Origin: DATLBA01 sp035527275
GTDB taxonomy: Bacteria > Planctomycetota > Phycisphaerae > FEN-1346
DNA: 23,660 bases
Assembly (NCBI GenBank): GCA_035527275.1
Contig: DATLBA010000075.1
Coordinates: forward strand, 1-23,660
Direction of reading: 5' to 3'
In this document: positions 1 through 7,432 of the stretch, piece after piece
Layout: the number at the start of each line of letters is the position of its first letter
Numbering within the stretch: the first letter of the stretch is position 1
Notes under the pieces: model-generated
Database searches by the model: none
What the model was told of the DNA's origin: nothing
The model's input: the letters and a program-made list of their open reading frames with translations, nothing else
Program-made: the position numbers and the translations under genes

Positions 1-981
1 GTCTCCGCCCTCACCGCCGACGCCGTTCTTGCCGCCGCCCTTGCGCGCCTGGCCGACGAAGGCGTCGAGCAAACCCGATACACCGGCCCGGACGCCGCCG
101 ACCGCCTTCGCCGCGACCTCATCATCGAAGCCATCCCGGAAACCCGGCTGATTTCCGTCCGGCTCCCCGGCGCGCCGACCGACCGGAAGGCCGCCATCGT
201 CCGGGCCGTGCTTCAGGAGTACGTCGAGCGCGCCCGAGGGGAGCAGGCCTCCGCCAACCGCTGCCGCACCCTTGAAGTCGAGCGCGACCTGCTGCACGGA
301 CAATTGGAGAAGGTCCAGACCGAGTTGACCGACCTTCGCAAAACCGCCGGTCTGGTCACCCCAAACCAGGAGGAGACGGAGAGCCAGGCTCGCCTCCAGA
401 CCCTGACCCTTCTGCTGGAACGAAAACAGGCCGAACACGAGGAAGCCGAAGCGCGGTGGAAACAATTTCAGGAGGCGAAAAAGAAGGCGGACGAAACCGG
501 CGACCTTTCGGCCCTACTTGCCGCGCTCCCAAAGATCACCGAGACCCTAGACCAAGAACCGACCGTCGTGGCCGCGCGGCAGAAGGTTGAACGCCTCCAG
601 GCTCATCTCGATCAACTCGAGGCCCGCTTGAAGGATGAGGATCCGTCCGTCCGCGAGGCTCGCCGGGCCCTCGAATCCGCGCAAAAAAATCTCCGGGCAT
701 TCCGCGCTGCACTGGTCGGGTTGCTCATCCAGCAAGAGGCGGCCGTCCTGAAAGCCGCACGCGACCGGGACGCCCGGGCCGAGCGCAACCTCAAGACCCG
801 CCTCACCGAAGAACGCGACCGGGCCGCCGAGCAGGACCGATACGCCGAAAAGTTCCACGCCGGCCAACAGGAACATGAACGCTTGCGGCAGCGCCTCGCG
901 GCCGTCGAACAGGAATTGACCGACCTTCGCATCGAGACCGCCCTCAGCGAACCTCCCGTCCGCGTCGTCACGTGGCCCTGA
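1..981 (+). CDS. Wzz/GumC-like polysaccharide chain-length determinant, 3' part
   Basis: The reading frame is open from the left edge to the TGA at 979-981, giving 326 visible residues, so the true start lies outside the window. The first 80 or so residues resemble the region before the coiled coil in chain-length determinant (Wzz/GumC) proteins, with an IIEAIPETRLISVRL stretch followed by an alpha-helical VLQEYVERAR segment. Most of the rest is a long charged coiled coil rich in Glu, Arg, Ala and Gln. Proteins of this family sit in the inner membrane and control the length or export of surface polysaccharide. The protein ends in PVRVVTWP with no second transmembrane helix, which full-length family members normally carry after the coil. 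It may be truncated or a variant form. No neighbouring polysaccharide gene is visible. The family call is inferred from pattern, not from a search. Confidence 0.6.
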   Translation, partial: VSALTADAVLAAALARLADEGVEQTRYTGPDAADRLRRDLIIEAIPETRLISVRLPGAPTDRKAAIVRAVLQEYVERARGEQASANRCRTLEVERDLLHGQLEKVQTELTDLRKTAGLVTPNQEETESQARLQTLTLLLERKQAEHEEAEARWKQFQEAKKKADETGDLSALLAALPKITETLDQEPTVVAARQKVERLQAHLDQLEARLKDEDPSVREARRALESAQKNLRAFRAALVGLLIQQEAAVLKAARDRDARAERNLKTRLTEERDRAAEQDRYAEKFHAGQQEHERLRQRLAAVEQELTDLRIETALSEPPVRVVTWP

Positions 982-1045
982 GCGCCACCGACTTCTTCCG
1001 TGCTGCACGGCAAGCCCCGGCCTCTTGGCGTCCAATGCAATTATT

Positions 1046-1075
1046 TTGAACTCACCCCCCACGAGGGCATATACT
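1046..1075 (+). promoter_or_regulatory. Candidate sigma70-type promoter upstream of small membrane protein
   Basis: A TTGAAC box (1046-1051) and a TATACT box (1070-1075) are separated by 18 bases and point toward the membrane protein gene at 1244. The leader would be about 160 bases and would contain the palindrome and direct repeats at 1074-1132. The -10 box matches consensus at five of six positions, the -35 at four. Confidence 0.35.
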
Positions 1076-1132
1076 ATAACCATGCAGACGTAGGATGGTC
1101 GCCGCGGCGACCACGCGGCTATAACCATGCAG
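1074..1132. repeat. 14-bp direct repeats flanking a perfect 16-bp palindrome
   Basis: CTATAACCATGCAG occurs at 1074-1087 and again at 1119-1132. Between them, at 1097-1112, lies the perfect palindrome GGTCGCCGCGGCGACC. The arrangement resembles a small dispersed palindromic element with duplicated flanks. The region 982-1243 has no convincing gene; a short frame across it merely repeats the peptide YNHA because of the direct repeat. Confidence 0.7.
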
Positions 1133-1243
1133 CCAAACAGCGCCCGATACCTCAGCCTGCAGAGCATCGACGCGCCGGTCGGGACACGCTTGACGCGTCC
1201 GGTTATGGGTGTCCCCAGAATTGAGGTGTAAAGGAGGCGTCAG

Positions 1244-1759
1244 ATGGAATCAGATGCCAAGGATACGCCCGCAGACGATGTGATGCAAACTCCAGCCCTC
1301 GTAAGGACATCGAAGGTCCGGTCCACACCGCACAAGATGCCGTGGGATGTCGTGGCCCTGGGATGGATCTCATATGTTTCCGGCGTCGTGTGCGTGTTGG
1401 GTGGGATCCTGTTTTTGGCTCTGGGCCGAGGAGAGCCCTCCGGTTGGGAAAAGTGGACTCTTTTCGGCACCGTGCACGTCACGGGCAGGATTGGATTCGG
1501 TGTCTGGCTTTTGATCTACGGCATCCTGTTCTTGATAGAGGGTTGGGGGCTGCTTCGAGGTCGCTCGTGGGCCTGGTGGCTGATGTTGGGCGAGCAGGTT
1601 GAGTATGCAGTATCTGGGTTCTCTCATCCCTCACTTCTTTGGTCGGTGTCGGCGGCGATCGTGATAAATGCTTTGGTTTTCGGTTGGCTGCTTTTCCGGG
1701 CGAAATTGTTCCGGCCATTCGGGCGAAGAACCGATGCCCGGCCAACAGGTCCTGGCTAA
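1244..1759 (+). CDS. Small four-helix membrane protein, function unknown
   Basis: This 171-residue protein starts at an ATG six bases after a strong Shine-Dalgarno sequence, AAAGGAGG at 1230-1237. A hydrophilic N-terminal tail of about 33 residues is followed by four hydrophobic segments, roughly residues 36-60, 83-103, 108-124 and 131-151, and a basic C-terminal tail. Between the second and third helices is the pattern E99, RGR 105-107, W109-A110, G116-E117. The same residues at the same spacing occur in the membrane protein at 17713-18171, so the two appear related. It stands alone, convergent with fabH across a 664-base gap. I do not recognise the family with certainty; small four-helix families such as DUF2127 have a loosely similar RxWA region, but that link is weak. 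An inner-membrane location is expected. Confidence 0.8.
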   Translation: MESDAKDTPADDVMQTPALVRTSKVRSTPHKMPWDVVALGWISYVSGVVCVLGGILFLALGRGEPSGWEKWTLFGTVHVTGRIGFGVWLLIYGILFLIEGWGLLRGRSWAWWLMLGEQVEYAVSGFSHPSLLWSVSAAIVINALVFGWLLFRAKLFRPFGRRTDARPTGPG

Positions 1760-1824
1760 GAAATGCTGCGGCACGGCGCTTCCACTGGATGCTGCTGCTC
1801 AAACGCCGAAGACACGGGCCCCGA

Positions 1825-1875
1825 GACCTCGACCCCGAGTTCCAGTACGTCTGGTCGCCGCGCTACATCGACGCC
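1825..1875 (+). pseudogene. RHS-repeat protein remnant
   Basis: Seventeen codons read DLDPEFQYVWSPRYIDA. The core QYVWSPRYIDA is the pattern I know from the conserved C-terminal core of planctomycete RHS-repeat proteins, just before the hypervariable toxin tip. Homology-like sequence stops abruptly on both sides, with a stop codon at 1903-1905 and no RHS repeats upstream. It is therefore a fragment, not a gene. The match is from memory of the family, without a search. Confidence 0.5.
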
Positions 1876-2147
1876 CAGGCTGAGGTGCATGGCTCTCGCC
1901 GTTAGGTCATTCGCCGTTTCAATCTGCAATCGCAAATCGGAAATACCCCGGCGCCTTCTGCCGCGCCGCCTCCGTTACTCAGGCACTGGTCGTCCCGCCA
2001 CTGCCAATGTGGCAGGCCGAAGACGGCGGGAAGACGCGCGGGGCGAGGGCAACGGGCGGCACTCATTTTGAGCATACGCTCATAACCGGCGGCGAAAACA
2101 CGCCCGCGGACGCATCATCGTATCGGCACACGTCGGGGGTAAAAAGG

Positions 2148-2187
2148 GGGTCCAAAAGCGACAATTCGGGTCCAATTCCGACAAAAA
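2148..2187. repeat. Two-copy 20-bp tandem repeat with GGGTCCAA core
   Basis: GGGTCCAA begins both units, at 2148 and 2168, and CGACAA recurs at the same offset in each. Fourteen of twenty positions agree. An A-rich run follows. Its function is unknown. Confidence 0.6.
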
Positions 2188-2205
2188 ACTCAAAAAAACT
2201 CGAAA

Positions 2206-2225
2206 AAAGCGCCCGAAAGCGCTTT
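2206..2225. other. Hairpin AAAGCGC/GCGCTTT
   Basis: AAAGCGC (2206-2212) and GCGCTTT (2219-2225) form a perfect 7-bp stem around the loop CCGAAA. It could be a weak bidirectional terminator between the convergent genes, but there is only a three-base T run inside the stem and none after it. Confidence 0.35.
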
Positions 2226-2258
2226 GCCCATCTTAACGTTTCGGCCCTCAAACCCCCT

Positions 2259-2272
2259 TGGCGCTAGCGCCA
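2259..2272. other. Perfect 14-bp palindrome
   Basis: TGGCGCTAGCGCCA is its own reverse complement. It lies 34 bases beyond the hairpin at 2206-2225. It could be an operator or a mobile-element end, or may have no function. Confidence 0.4.
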
Positions 2273-2423
2273 GGCCCGATTTGGCCTCCAAAATCGCCCG
2301 AATCGGCCCAAATTCCACCCAAAATCGCCCGCCAATACATCAGCGTTGCGCAATGTGTGTGCGCGCCAATCGTCTGGGGATGGCCGCTCTCGCGGCTAGT
2401 TGGAGGCGCTGCGCACGAGTCGC

Positions 2424-3428
2424 TTAGTGTTTGACGACTGCCCCGGCCCAGGTCAGGCCGCCGCCGAAGGCGACGAGGATAGCCACGTCGCCCGGACCCA
2501 GAACCCCCTCCTTCAGGGCCTCGTGATGGGCCATCGCCACGCTCGCCCCGCCCGTGTTGCCATACTTCTGGATGTTCAGGAAGACCTTTTCGGGAGGGAA
2601 ACCCATGCGGCTGGTGGAGGCGTCGATGATGCGCGTATTGACCTGGTGCGGCACGACGAGGCGCACGTCGTCCACCGTGAGATGGCACGCCTTCATGCAC
2701 TCTTCGATGAGTTCCTGCATCTTGAGGACGGCGAACTTGAAGACTTCGCGTCCGCGAATGTGCATATAATGGAGCCGCCGGTCCACCGTTTCGTGCGACG
2801 CTGGGAGGCGCGACCCGCCCGCGGGCAGGATCATCATCTCGCCCCCGGAGCCGTCGCAGTAAACTGTGGTGTAAAGGATGCCCGTATCCGGTTCGTCGGA
2901 GGCCTGGACGACTGCGGCGCCCGCGCCGTCGCCAAACAGGACGCAGGTCGAGCGGTCGGCATAGTCGGTGATCTTCGAAAGGGTCTCGGCGCTGACGACG
3001 AGGACGTTTCGGGCCTGGCCGGTCAAGATGTTCGCCCGCGCTTCGGCCAGCGCATACAGATGGCCGCTGCAGGCAGCCGTCAGGTCGAAGCCGCCGGCAT
3101 TCTTACATCCGAGGCGGTCCTGAATCCAGCACGCCGTCGCCGGCAGCGTGTTGTCGGCCGTAATGGTTGCGCAGATGACGAGGTCCACATCCTGCGGCGC
3201 CAGGCCGGCGTCGTCGAGGGCGCTTTGGCAGGCTTCCACGGCCAGGTCGCCCGTGGCCTGGTCGTGCTCGGCGATGCGGCGTTCTTTCATTCCGGTGCGC
3301 TGGACGATCCATTCGTCGCTCGTTTCGACGATGCGCGCAAAGTCCTCATTGGTCATGATGCGCTCGGGGACGGCCATTCCCGTGCCGACGATTCTGGCGC
3401 TTCGTACCTGGGAGCCCCTCTTCGTCAA
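2424..3428 (-). CDS. fabH: Beta-ketoacyl-ACP synthase III
   Basis: This 334-residue enzyme condenses acetyl-CoA (or another short acyl-CoA) with malonyl-ACP to start fatty acid synthesis in the cytosol. The catalytic triad is visible: Cys120 in TAACSG, His261 in VVPHQVN and Asn291 in YGNTGG. Length and motif order match the family. The start is TTG at 3426-3428, overlapping the plsX stop in TTGA, which suggests translational coupling. The next in-frame ATG would cut into the conserved ARIVGTG strand. It is the last gene of rpmF-plsX-fabH, a conserved bacterial order linking fatty acid and phospholipid initiation; no fabD or acpP follows. Enzyme assignment is secure; acyl primer preference cannot be read here. 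Confidence 0.97.
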   Translation of the reverse strand: MTKRGSQVRSARIVGTGMAVPERIMTNEDFARIVETSDEWIVQRTGMKERRIAEHDQATGDLAVEACQSALDDAGLAPQDVDLVICATITADNTLPATACWIQDRLGCKNAGGFDLTAACSGHLYALAEARANILTGQARNVLVVSAETLSKITDYADRSTCVLFGDGAGAAVVQASDEPDTGILYTTVYCDGSGGEMMILPAGGSRLPASHETVDRRLHYMHIRGREVFKFAVLKMQELIEECMKACHLTVDDVRLVVPHQVNTRIIDASTSRMGFPPEKVFLNIQKYGNTGGASVAMAHHEALKEGVLGPGDVAILVAFGGGLTWAGAVVKH

Positions 3429-4426
3429 GCGGCAGACCCTTTCATCTGGGCGACGGCCTCGACGATTTCGCGGTTGACCTGTGTGCGGGCACAGGTGGCG
3501 GCCGCGCGAAACGCATTGGCGACGGCCCGGGCCTTCGAGTCGCCATGACAGATGATCACGATGCCGTCCACGCCGAGGAGCGGCGCGCCGCCGTATTCGG
3601 CCGAATCGTGCCGGCGCTCGATGTCCGCCAGGACAGGGCCCAGTTTCGCCGTCACCTCCGGGTCCAAGACTTTGAGTTCCTCACGAATCGTCAGGAAGGT
3701 GTGCACGGCCATGGCCTCGACGCACTTCAGGACGATGTTGCCCACGAAGCCGTCGCAGACGACGACGTCGAATCGCCCGCTGAACAGGTCCCTTCCCTCG
3801 GCGTTGCCTTGGAAGTTCAAGTCGGACTGCTCGAGCAGTCCGCGCGCCTCTCGCGCCAGTTCGTTTCCCTTGATGCTCTCCTCGCCGATTGAGAGGATTC
3901 CAACGGCGGGGTTTTCGACCTTGAGAACCTTGCGGGCATAGACGCTGGCCATCAGCCCATACTGGAAGAGATGACGGGGCCGGCAATCGACGTTCGCGCC
4001 GACGTCAATCACCACCACGGGACCGCGAAAGGTGGGAAAGACGACGCTGATACCCGGGCGGCGGATGCCGGGAAGACGTTTGGCCACCATGTGGGCGGCA
4101 GCCACGAACGCCCCGGTGTTGCCGGCGCTGACGACGGCGTCCACCTCGCGCCTGGCCATGAGTTCCATCGCCCGCTTCATGGACGAGTCGGGCTTCTTGC
4201 GGACGGCCTCAACGGGCGTTTCGGCCATCCCGACGCGCTGGGAGGCGTGGACGATGACGAGACGCTCGCGCTCGGCGCCGGCCGCCGCCAGTTCCGCCTC
4301 GATCGCGCCCGCGTCGCCGACGAGAACAATGTCATCCTCCGGCAGGAGGTCGCGCGCAGCCACGGCGCCGCGGATGATTTCGCGCGGGGCATAGTCGCCG
4401 CCCATTGCATCGATCGCGAACCGCAC
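3425..4426 (-). CDS. plsX: Phosphate acyltransferase PlsX
   Basis: This 333-residue protein converts acyl-ACP to acyl-phosphate, the donor used by PlsY for the first acylation of glycerol-3-phosphate. It is a peripheral, membrane-associated enzyme. The N-terminus FAIDAMGGDYAP is the family signature, and SAGNTGA, DVGANVDC and CDGFVGNIVLK follow in the usual order. It starts at GTG (4424-4426) with GGAGG upstream inside the last codons of rpmF, three bases after the rpmF stop. Its stop overlaps the fabH start. Length is normal for the family (about 330-350 residues). Confidence 0.97.
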   Translation of the reverse strand: MRFAIDAMGGDYAPREIIRGAVAARDLLPEDDIVLVGDAGAIEAELAAAGAERERLVIVHASQRVGMAETPVEAVRKKPDSSMKRAMELMARREVDAVVSAGNTGAFVAAAHMVAKRLPGIRRPGISVVFPTFRGPVVVIDVGANVDCRPRHLFQYGLMASVYARKVLKVENPAVGILSIGEESIKGNELAREARGLLEQSDLNFQGNAEGRDLFSGRFDVVVCDGFVGNIVLKCVEAMAVHTFLTIREELKVLDPEVTAKLGPVLADIERRHDSAEYGGAPLLGVDGIVIICHGDSKARAVANAFRAAATCARTQVNREIVEAVAQMKGSAA

Positions 4427-4429
4427 CCG

Positions 4430-4612
4430 CTATTCCTCCTCGACCTCGACAACCTGACGGCCGCGATACCAGCCGCAGTTGCTGCACACCGTGTGCGCCA
4501 GCGTCGGGCGCCCACAATGTTTGCACTCAACCGTCTGCACCGGCACCAGGGCATGGTGTGAACGGCGTTTCCGCTTGCGCGTTTTGGAGGTTCGCCTCTT
4601 GGGAACCGGCAT
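4430..4612 (-). CDS. rpmF: Large ribosomal subunit protein bL32
   Basis: This 60-residue basic protein is a component of the 50S subunit. It begins MPVPKRRTSKTRKRKRRSHH, the typical bL32 N-terminus, followed by a zinc-ribbon with Cys30, Cys33, Cys43 and Cys46 (CKHCG and CSNCG). This is the zinc-binding form of bL32. The ATG start at 4610-4612 is preceded by AAGGAGA about six bases upstream. It is the first gene of rpmF-plsX-fabH and has a good promoter at 4695-4723. Confidence 0.96.
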   Translation of the reverse strand: MPVPKRRTSKTRKRKRRSHHALVPVQTVECKHCGRPTLAHTVCSNCGWYRGRQVVEVEEE

Positions 4613-4694
4613 AGAAGTCTCCTTAGACCAATAGACAACCGGATCGTACCGCAACCCCCCGGGCCTTCCCATTGGGCGGCACGAAAAGGACGGA

Positions 4695-4723
4695 ATTCTA
4701 TCGGCCCGACGCGCCGGGGTCAA
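4695..4723 (-). promoter_or_regulatory. Sigma70-type promoter of rpmF-plsX-fabH
   Basis: On the minus strand TTGACC (4718-4723) and TAGAAT (4695-4700) are separated by exactly 17 bases. Each box matches consensus at five of six positions. Transcription would start near 4688, giving a leader of about 75 bases before rpmF. Confidence 0.7.
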
Positions 4724-4790
4724 GCCCAAAGGCCCTGAAGCCCGCGGATGGGTGCAGCACCCCTCACATCCCCGCGTTCCTCGTAAAAAC

Positions 4791-4818
4791 TGGACACCGC
4801 GGCGGCGGTTGGTAAAAT
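4791..4818 (+). promoter_or_regulatory. Sigma70-type promoter of dapA
   Basis: TGGACA (4791-4796) and TAAAAT (4813-4818) are separated by 16 bases, each five of six to consensus. Predicted initiation near 4825 gives a leader of about 30 bases before the dapA ATG. It is divergent from the rpmF promoter, with about 70 bases between the two -35 boxes. Confidence 0.6.
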
Positions 4819-4854
4819 GGGGTCTTGAGCGGAGAAGCCCGACAGGAGGCTGCC

Positions 4855-5724
4855 ATGTTCTCCGGAACGCTTGTGGCACTTGTGACGCCGTTCAAGAACG
4901 GTCGGGTGGATTATCCGGCCATCGAACGGCTCGTTGACTGGCACGTCGAACAGGGAACCGACGGCCTTGTCCCCGTCGGGACCACCGGCGAAAGCCCGAC
5001 GGTCAACGTCGAGGAACACAAGAGAATCATCAAGACGGTGGTGGACCGTGCGGCAGGCCGGATTCCGGTCGTCGCGGGGACGGGCGGCAACGCGACGGCC
5101 GAGGCCATTCACCTGACACGCTGCGCCAGGGACGTCGGCGCCGACGCATCGCTCCAGGTCTGCCCTTACTACAACAAGCCGACGCAAGACGGCCTGTATG
5201 CCCACTTTGCGGCGATTGCCGAGGCCGTGGACCTGCCGATGGTCCTGTACAACATCCCCGGCCGCACGGGGGTCACCATGGCGCCCGAGACGGTGGCGCG
5301 GCTGGCCGAGTTGCCGCAGGTCGTCGCTATCAAGGAAGCCACCGGCTCGATGGACCAGGCGAGTGCTATCCTGGCGCGGTGTGACCTGGCCGTCCTGTCG
5401 GGAGACGATTCGCTCACCCTTCCGCTGATGGCCCTTGGCGGCAAAGGCGTCATCAGCGTCGTCGCGAACCTCGTCCCGAAAGATATGAAGCAGTTGACCG
5501 ACGCGATGCTGGCCGGCGACGTGGCGACGGCCCGGGCTGCGCACCAGCGCCTCTTTCCCCTTTGCCGCGCCATGTTCATTGAGACCAACCCGATCCCTGT
5601 CAAGGCGGCGATGAAGATGGTGGGGCTGCTCGAATCCGATGAGAAGCGGCTCCCGATGACAGACTTGTCGCCCGAGCACGCCGACATGCTGAAGAACGCG
5701 CTCGAGGAATACGGTCTCCTCTAA
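4855..5724 (+). CDS. dapA: 4-hydroxy-tetrahydrodipicolinate synthase
   Basis: This 289-residue TIM-barrel lyase condenses pyruvate with aspartate semialdehyde, the first committed step to diaminopimelate and lysine, in the cytosol. Active-site residues are in place: Thr43/Thr44 in GTTGES, Tyr106 in PYYNKP, Tyr132 and Arg137 in YNIPGRTG, and the Schiff-base Lys160 in AIKEATG. The ATG at 4855 is chosen because AGGAGG (4844-4849) sits five bases upstream; an upstream in-frame TTG at 4825 coincides with the predicted transcription start. It is not in an operon with other lysine genes. The DapA/NAL superfamily includes other aldolases, but the full residue set favours DapA. Confidence 0.93.
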   Translation: MFSGTLVALVTPFKNGRVDYPAIERLVDWHVEQGTDGLVPVGTTGESPTVNVEEHKRIIKTVVDRAAGRIPVVAGTGGNATAEAIHLTRCARDVGADASLQVCPYYNKPTQDGLYAHFAAIAEAVDLPMVLYNIPGRTGVTMAPETVARLAELPQVVAIKEATGSMDQASAILARCDLAVLSGDDSLTLPLMALGGKGVISVVANLVPKDMKQLTDAMLAGDVATARAAHQRLFPLCRAMFIETNPIPVKAAMKMVGLLESDEKRLPMTDLSPEHADMLKNALEEYGLL

Positions 5725-5776
5725 ATTGGGTGAGCGGGTTTTCTTTTCAGCGACGTTCGGATCCCAAAAGTCAACC

Positions 5777-7387
5777 ATGGCAAACAGGCGCGGGTCAAAA
5801 AACACACTCGAACGGCGAGGGCGGCTCCTCTTCGCCCTGTTCATCCTGCTGACGGTGGTGGCCTGCCTGTCGTGGCCCTGGTGGCAAATGGGCCGGTTGG
5901 CCCGCTCGGGCGACCCGGACCTGGCGCGCGCCAAGTCCCAGGCTTATCTCCAGAATCTGCACGCTGTCCGCTTCGCCGCGGACAAAAAAAGCGCCGAGCA
6001 ACTCAAGCGGTTCGGGGCGAATGGCGAGGGAGAACCGAAACTGGTCCGGCTGGCGCCGCCGACCCCCGCCCAGCCCCAAACCGTGCCGGCGGGCGTGGGC
6101 GAGTTCGAAACGGAGGCCATCCGAGAGTTTCTGAAACACCCCGAAGGGAACCAATACTTCCGCGAGGCGGGTGACACCTTTCGGTACGTCCGGGCGCTGC
6201 GCGCCACAACCGGTTGCCTGGGCTGCCACAGCAATTACCAGGCGGGCGATCTGATGGGAGCGGTTGTCCTGAAACTGGACGTCGGCGAACGCAACAAGGG
6301 GCTCCTGGCCAACCGGCTCGTCTTGACCCTGGCCGCCCTCCTCGTCGTCGCCATTTCCGTAGCGGTCTTCTATGCGCTGTTCCGCTACATGGTGGTGCGG
6401 CCGGTCAGGCACCTCAAGACGGTGGCCGACCGCGTCAGCGAGGGGGACTTGCAGGTCCGGAGCGAGATCGACACGGCGGACGAACTCGAGGCCCTCTCCG
6501 ACGCCATGAACCACATGCTCGACCGGCTGGCCGAGACCCAGTCGGAACTGCGCGAGGCCACCGCGGTCCGCGACGCCAAACTCGACGAACTCGCCTCGGC
6601 GAACGTCGCCCTTTTTGAAATGAACCAGGTGAAAAACAAGTTCCTGACGACGATGAGCCACGAACTGCGGACCCCGCTGAATTCCATCATCGGCTTCGCG
6701 CAGGTTCTGAGCGAATCGGAGGCCGCCGCCCAGGACCCGAAACTAGGCCGCTATGCCCGGAACATCCTGACCAGCGGGCGGGCACTCCTGGAGATGATTA
6801 ACGATTTGCTGGACCTGGCGAAGATTGAAGCCGGGCGTATTCAGGTCCGGTGCGAAGAGGTTTCGATCCCGCAGGTTGCCGAGGCCGTCTGCGGCATGGT
6901 TCGCCCCCTGCTGGCCGAAAAACAACTGAAACTGACCCACGAAGTGGACCCGGCCACACCGCTTATGATTACCGACGGCGCAAAGGTCCAGCAGATCCTG
7001 CATAATCTGCTGTCGAACGCGATCAAGTTCACCGAGGAAGGCGAGGTCCGGCTGACCGTTCGGCCGGCCGAAGACGAGCGGGTCGCCTTTATCGTCTCCG
7101 ACACCGGGCCGGGCATCACGAAGGAGCAGCAGTTGCGGATCTTCGAGCGGTTCACGCAACTGGACTCGAGTCACACGCGGCAATATCGCGGCACGGGATT
7201 GGGGCTCTCCATCGTAAAAGACTTGGCAGGCCTGCTGGACGGGGAAGTCTCCGTCGAAAGCGAGCCGGGCCAAGGAGCCACTTTCACCGTGGTCCTGCCG
7301 GTTGACAGCCGCGATGCCGAGGGGCGAACTCCGGAGAAGGAAAAAGCCCCAGGCGCAGCAGCGAAGCCGGCCTCAGAGGTCTTGTGA
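5777..7387 (+). CDS. Membrane sensor histidine kinase with periplasmic c-type heme motif
   Basis: This 536-residue protein has a transmembrane helix near residues 17-36 and an exported sensor region (37-180). That region ends in CLGCH (Cys147, Cys150, His151), a covalent heme c motif in a setting like the DUF3365/Tll0287 heme sensors. A second helix (181-205), a HAMP linker (205-258), a HisKA domain with phospho-acceptor His295 in MSHELRTPLN, and a HATPase domain with N-box Asn414, DTGPGI (442-447) and GTGLGL (472-477) follow. It likely senses redox state, oxygen or NO and autophosphorylates in the cytosol; the signal is inferred. The ATG at 5777 has only a weak ribosome site; a TTG at 5726 is an alternative. 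No response regulator is adjacent. The next gene begins 45 bases downstream and is probably co-transcribed. Confidence 0.92.
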   Translation: MANRRGSKNTLERRGRLLFALFILLTVVACLSWPWWQMGRLARSGDPDLARAKSQAYLQNLHAVRFAADKKSAEQLKRFGANGEGEPKLVRLAPPTPAQPQTVPAGVGEFETEAIREFLKHPEGNQYFREAGDTFRYVRALRATTGCLGCHSNYQAGDLMGAVVLKLDVGERNKGLLANRLVLTLAALLVVAISVAVFYALFRYMVVRPVRHLKTVADRVSEGDLQVRSEIDTADELEALSDAMNHMLDRLAETQSELREATAVRDAKLDELASANVALFEMNQVKNKFLTTMSHELRTPLNSIIGFAQVLSESEAAAQDPKLGRYARNILTSGRALLEMINDLLDLAKIEAGRIQVRCEEVSIPQVAEAVCGMVRPLLAEKQLKLTHEVDPATPLMITDGAKVQQILHNLLSNAIKFTEEGEVRLTVRPAEDERVAFIVSDTGPGITKEQQLRIFERFTQLDSSHTRQYRGTGLGLSIVKDLAGLLDGEVSVESEPGQGATFTVVLPVDSRDAEGRTPEKEKAPGAAAKPASEVL

Positions 7388-7432
7388 TTCCTGAGGAATG
7401 GGGCTAGACTCCACGCGGAAAGGGAACACTCG

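Larger units (their letters stand above)
1760..2423. other. Gene-free, scar-like intergenic stretch
   Basis: No frame here has convincing coding character or a ribosome binding site. The stretch holds a short RHS-like fragment (1825-1875), a two-copy 20-bp tandem repeat (2148-2187), a hairpin (2206-2225), a 14-bp palindrome (2259-2272) and AAAATCGCCCG at 2290-2300 and 2321-2331. It separates the convergent ends of the membrane protein gene and the fabH operon. Its A/T-rich homopolymer runs near 2180-2210 contrast with the surrounding GC-rich genes. Decay of a former insertion is a reasonable reading. Confidence 0.6.

Noticed and set aside
1000..1224. A 74-codon frame across the direct repeats
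   Set aside because: Its product is shaped by the repeats (YNHA twice) and it has no ribosome binding site.
2007..2267. An 86-codon frame in the scar region
   Set aside because: It runs through tandem repeats and A-rich runs, and its product is basic and low-complexity without any recognisable pattern.
2383..2396. A GCCGC/GCGGC hairpin 28 bases past the fabH stop
   Set aside because: The stem is only five pairs and is followed on the minus strand by CATCCCC, with no T run, so it is not called a terminator.
4720..5934. A 404-codon minus-strand open frame opposite dapA
   Set aside because: dapA has all active-site residues and its own promoter and ribosome site. The antisense frame has no family-like motifs.
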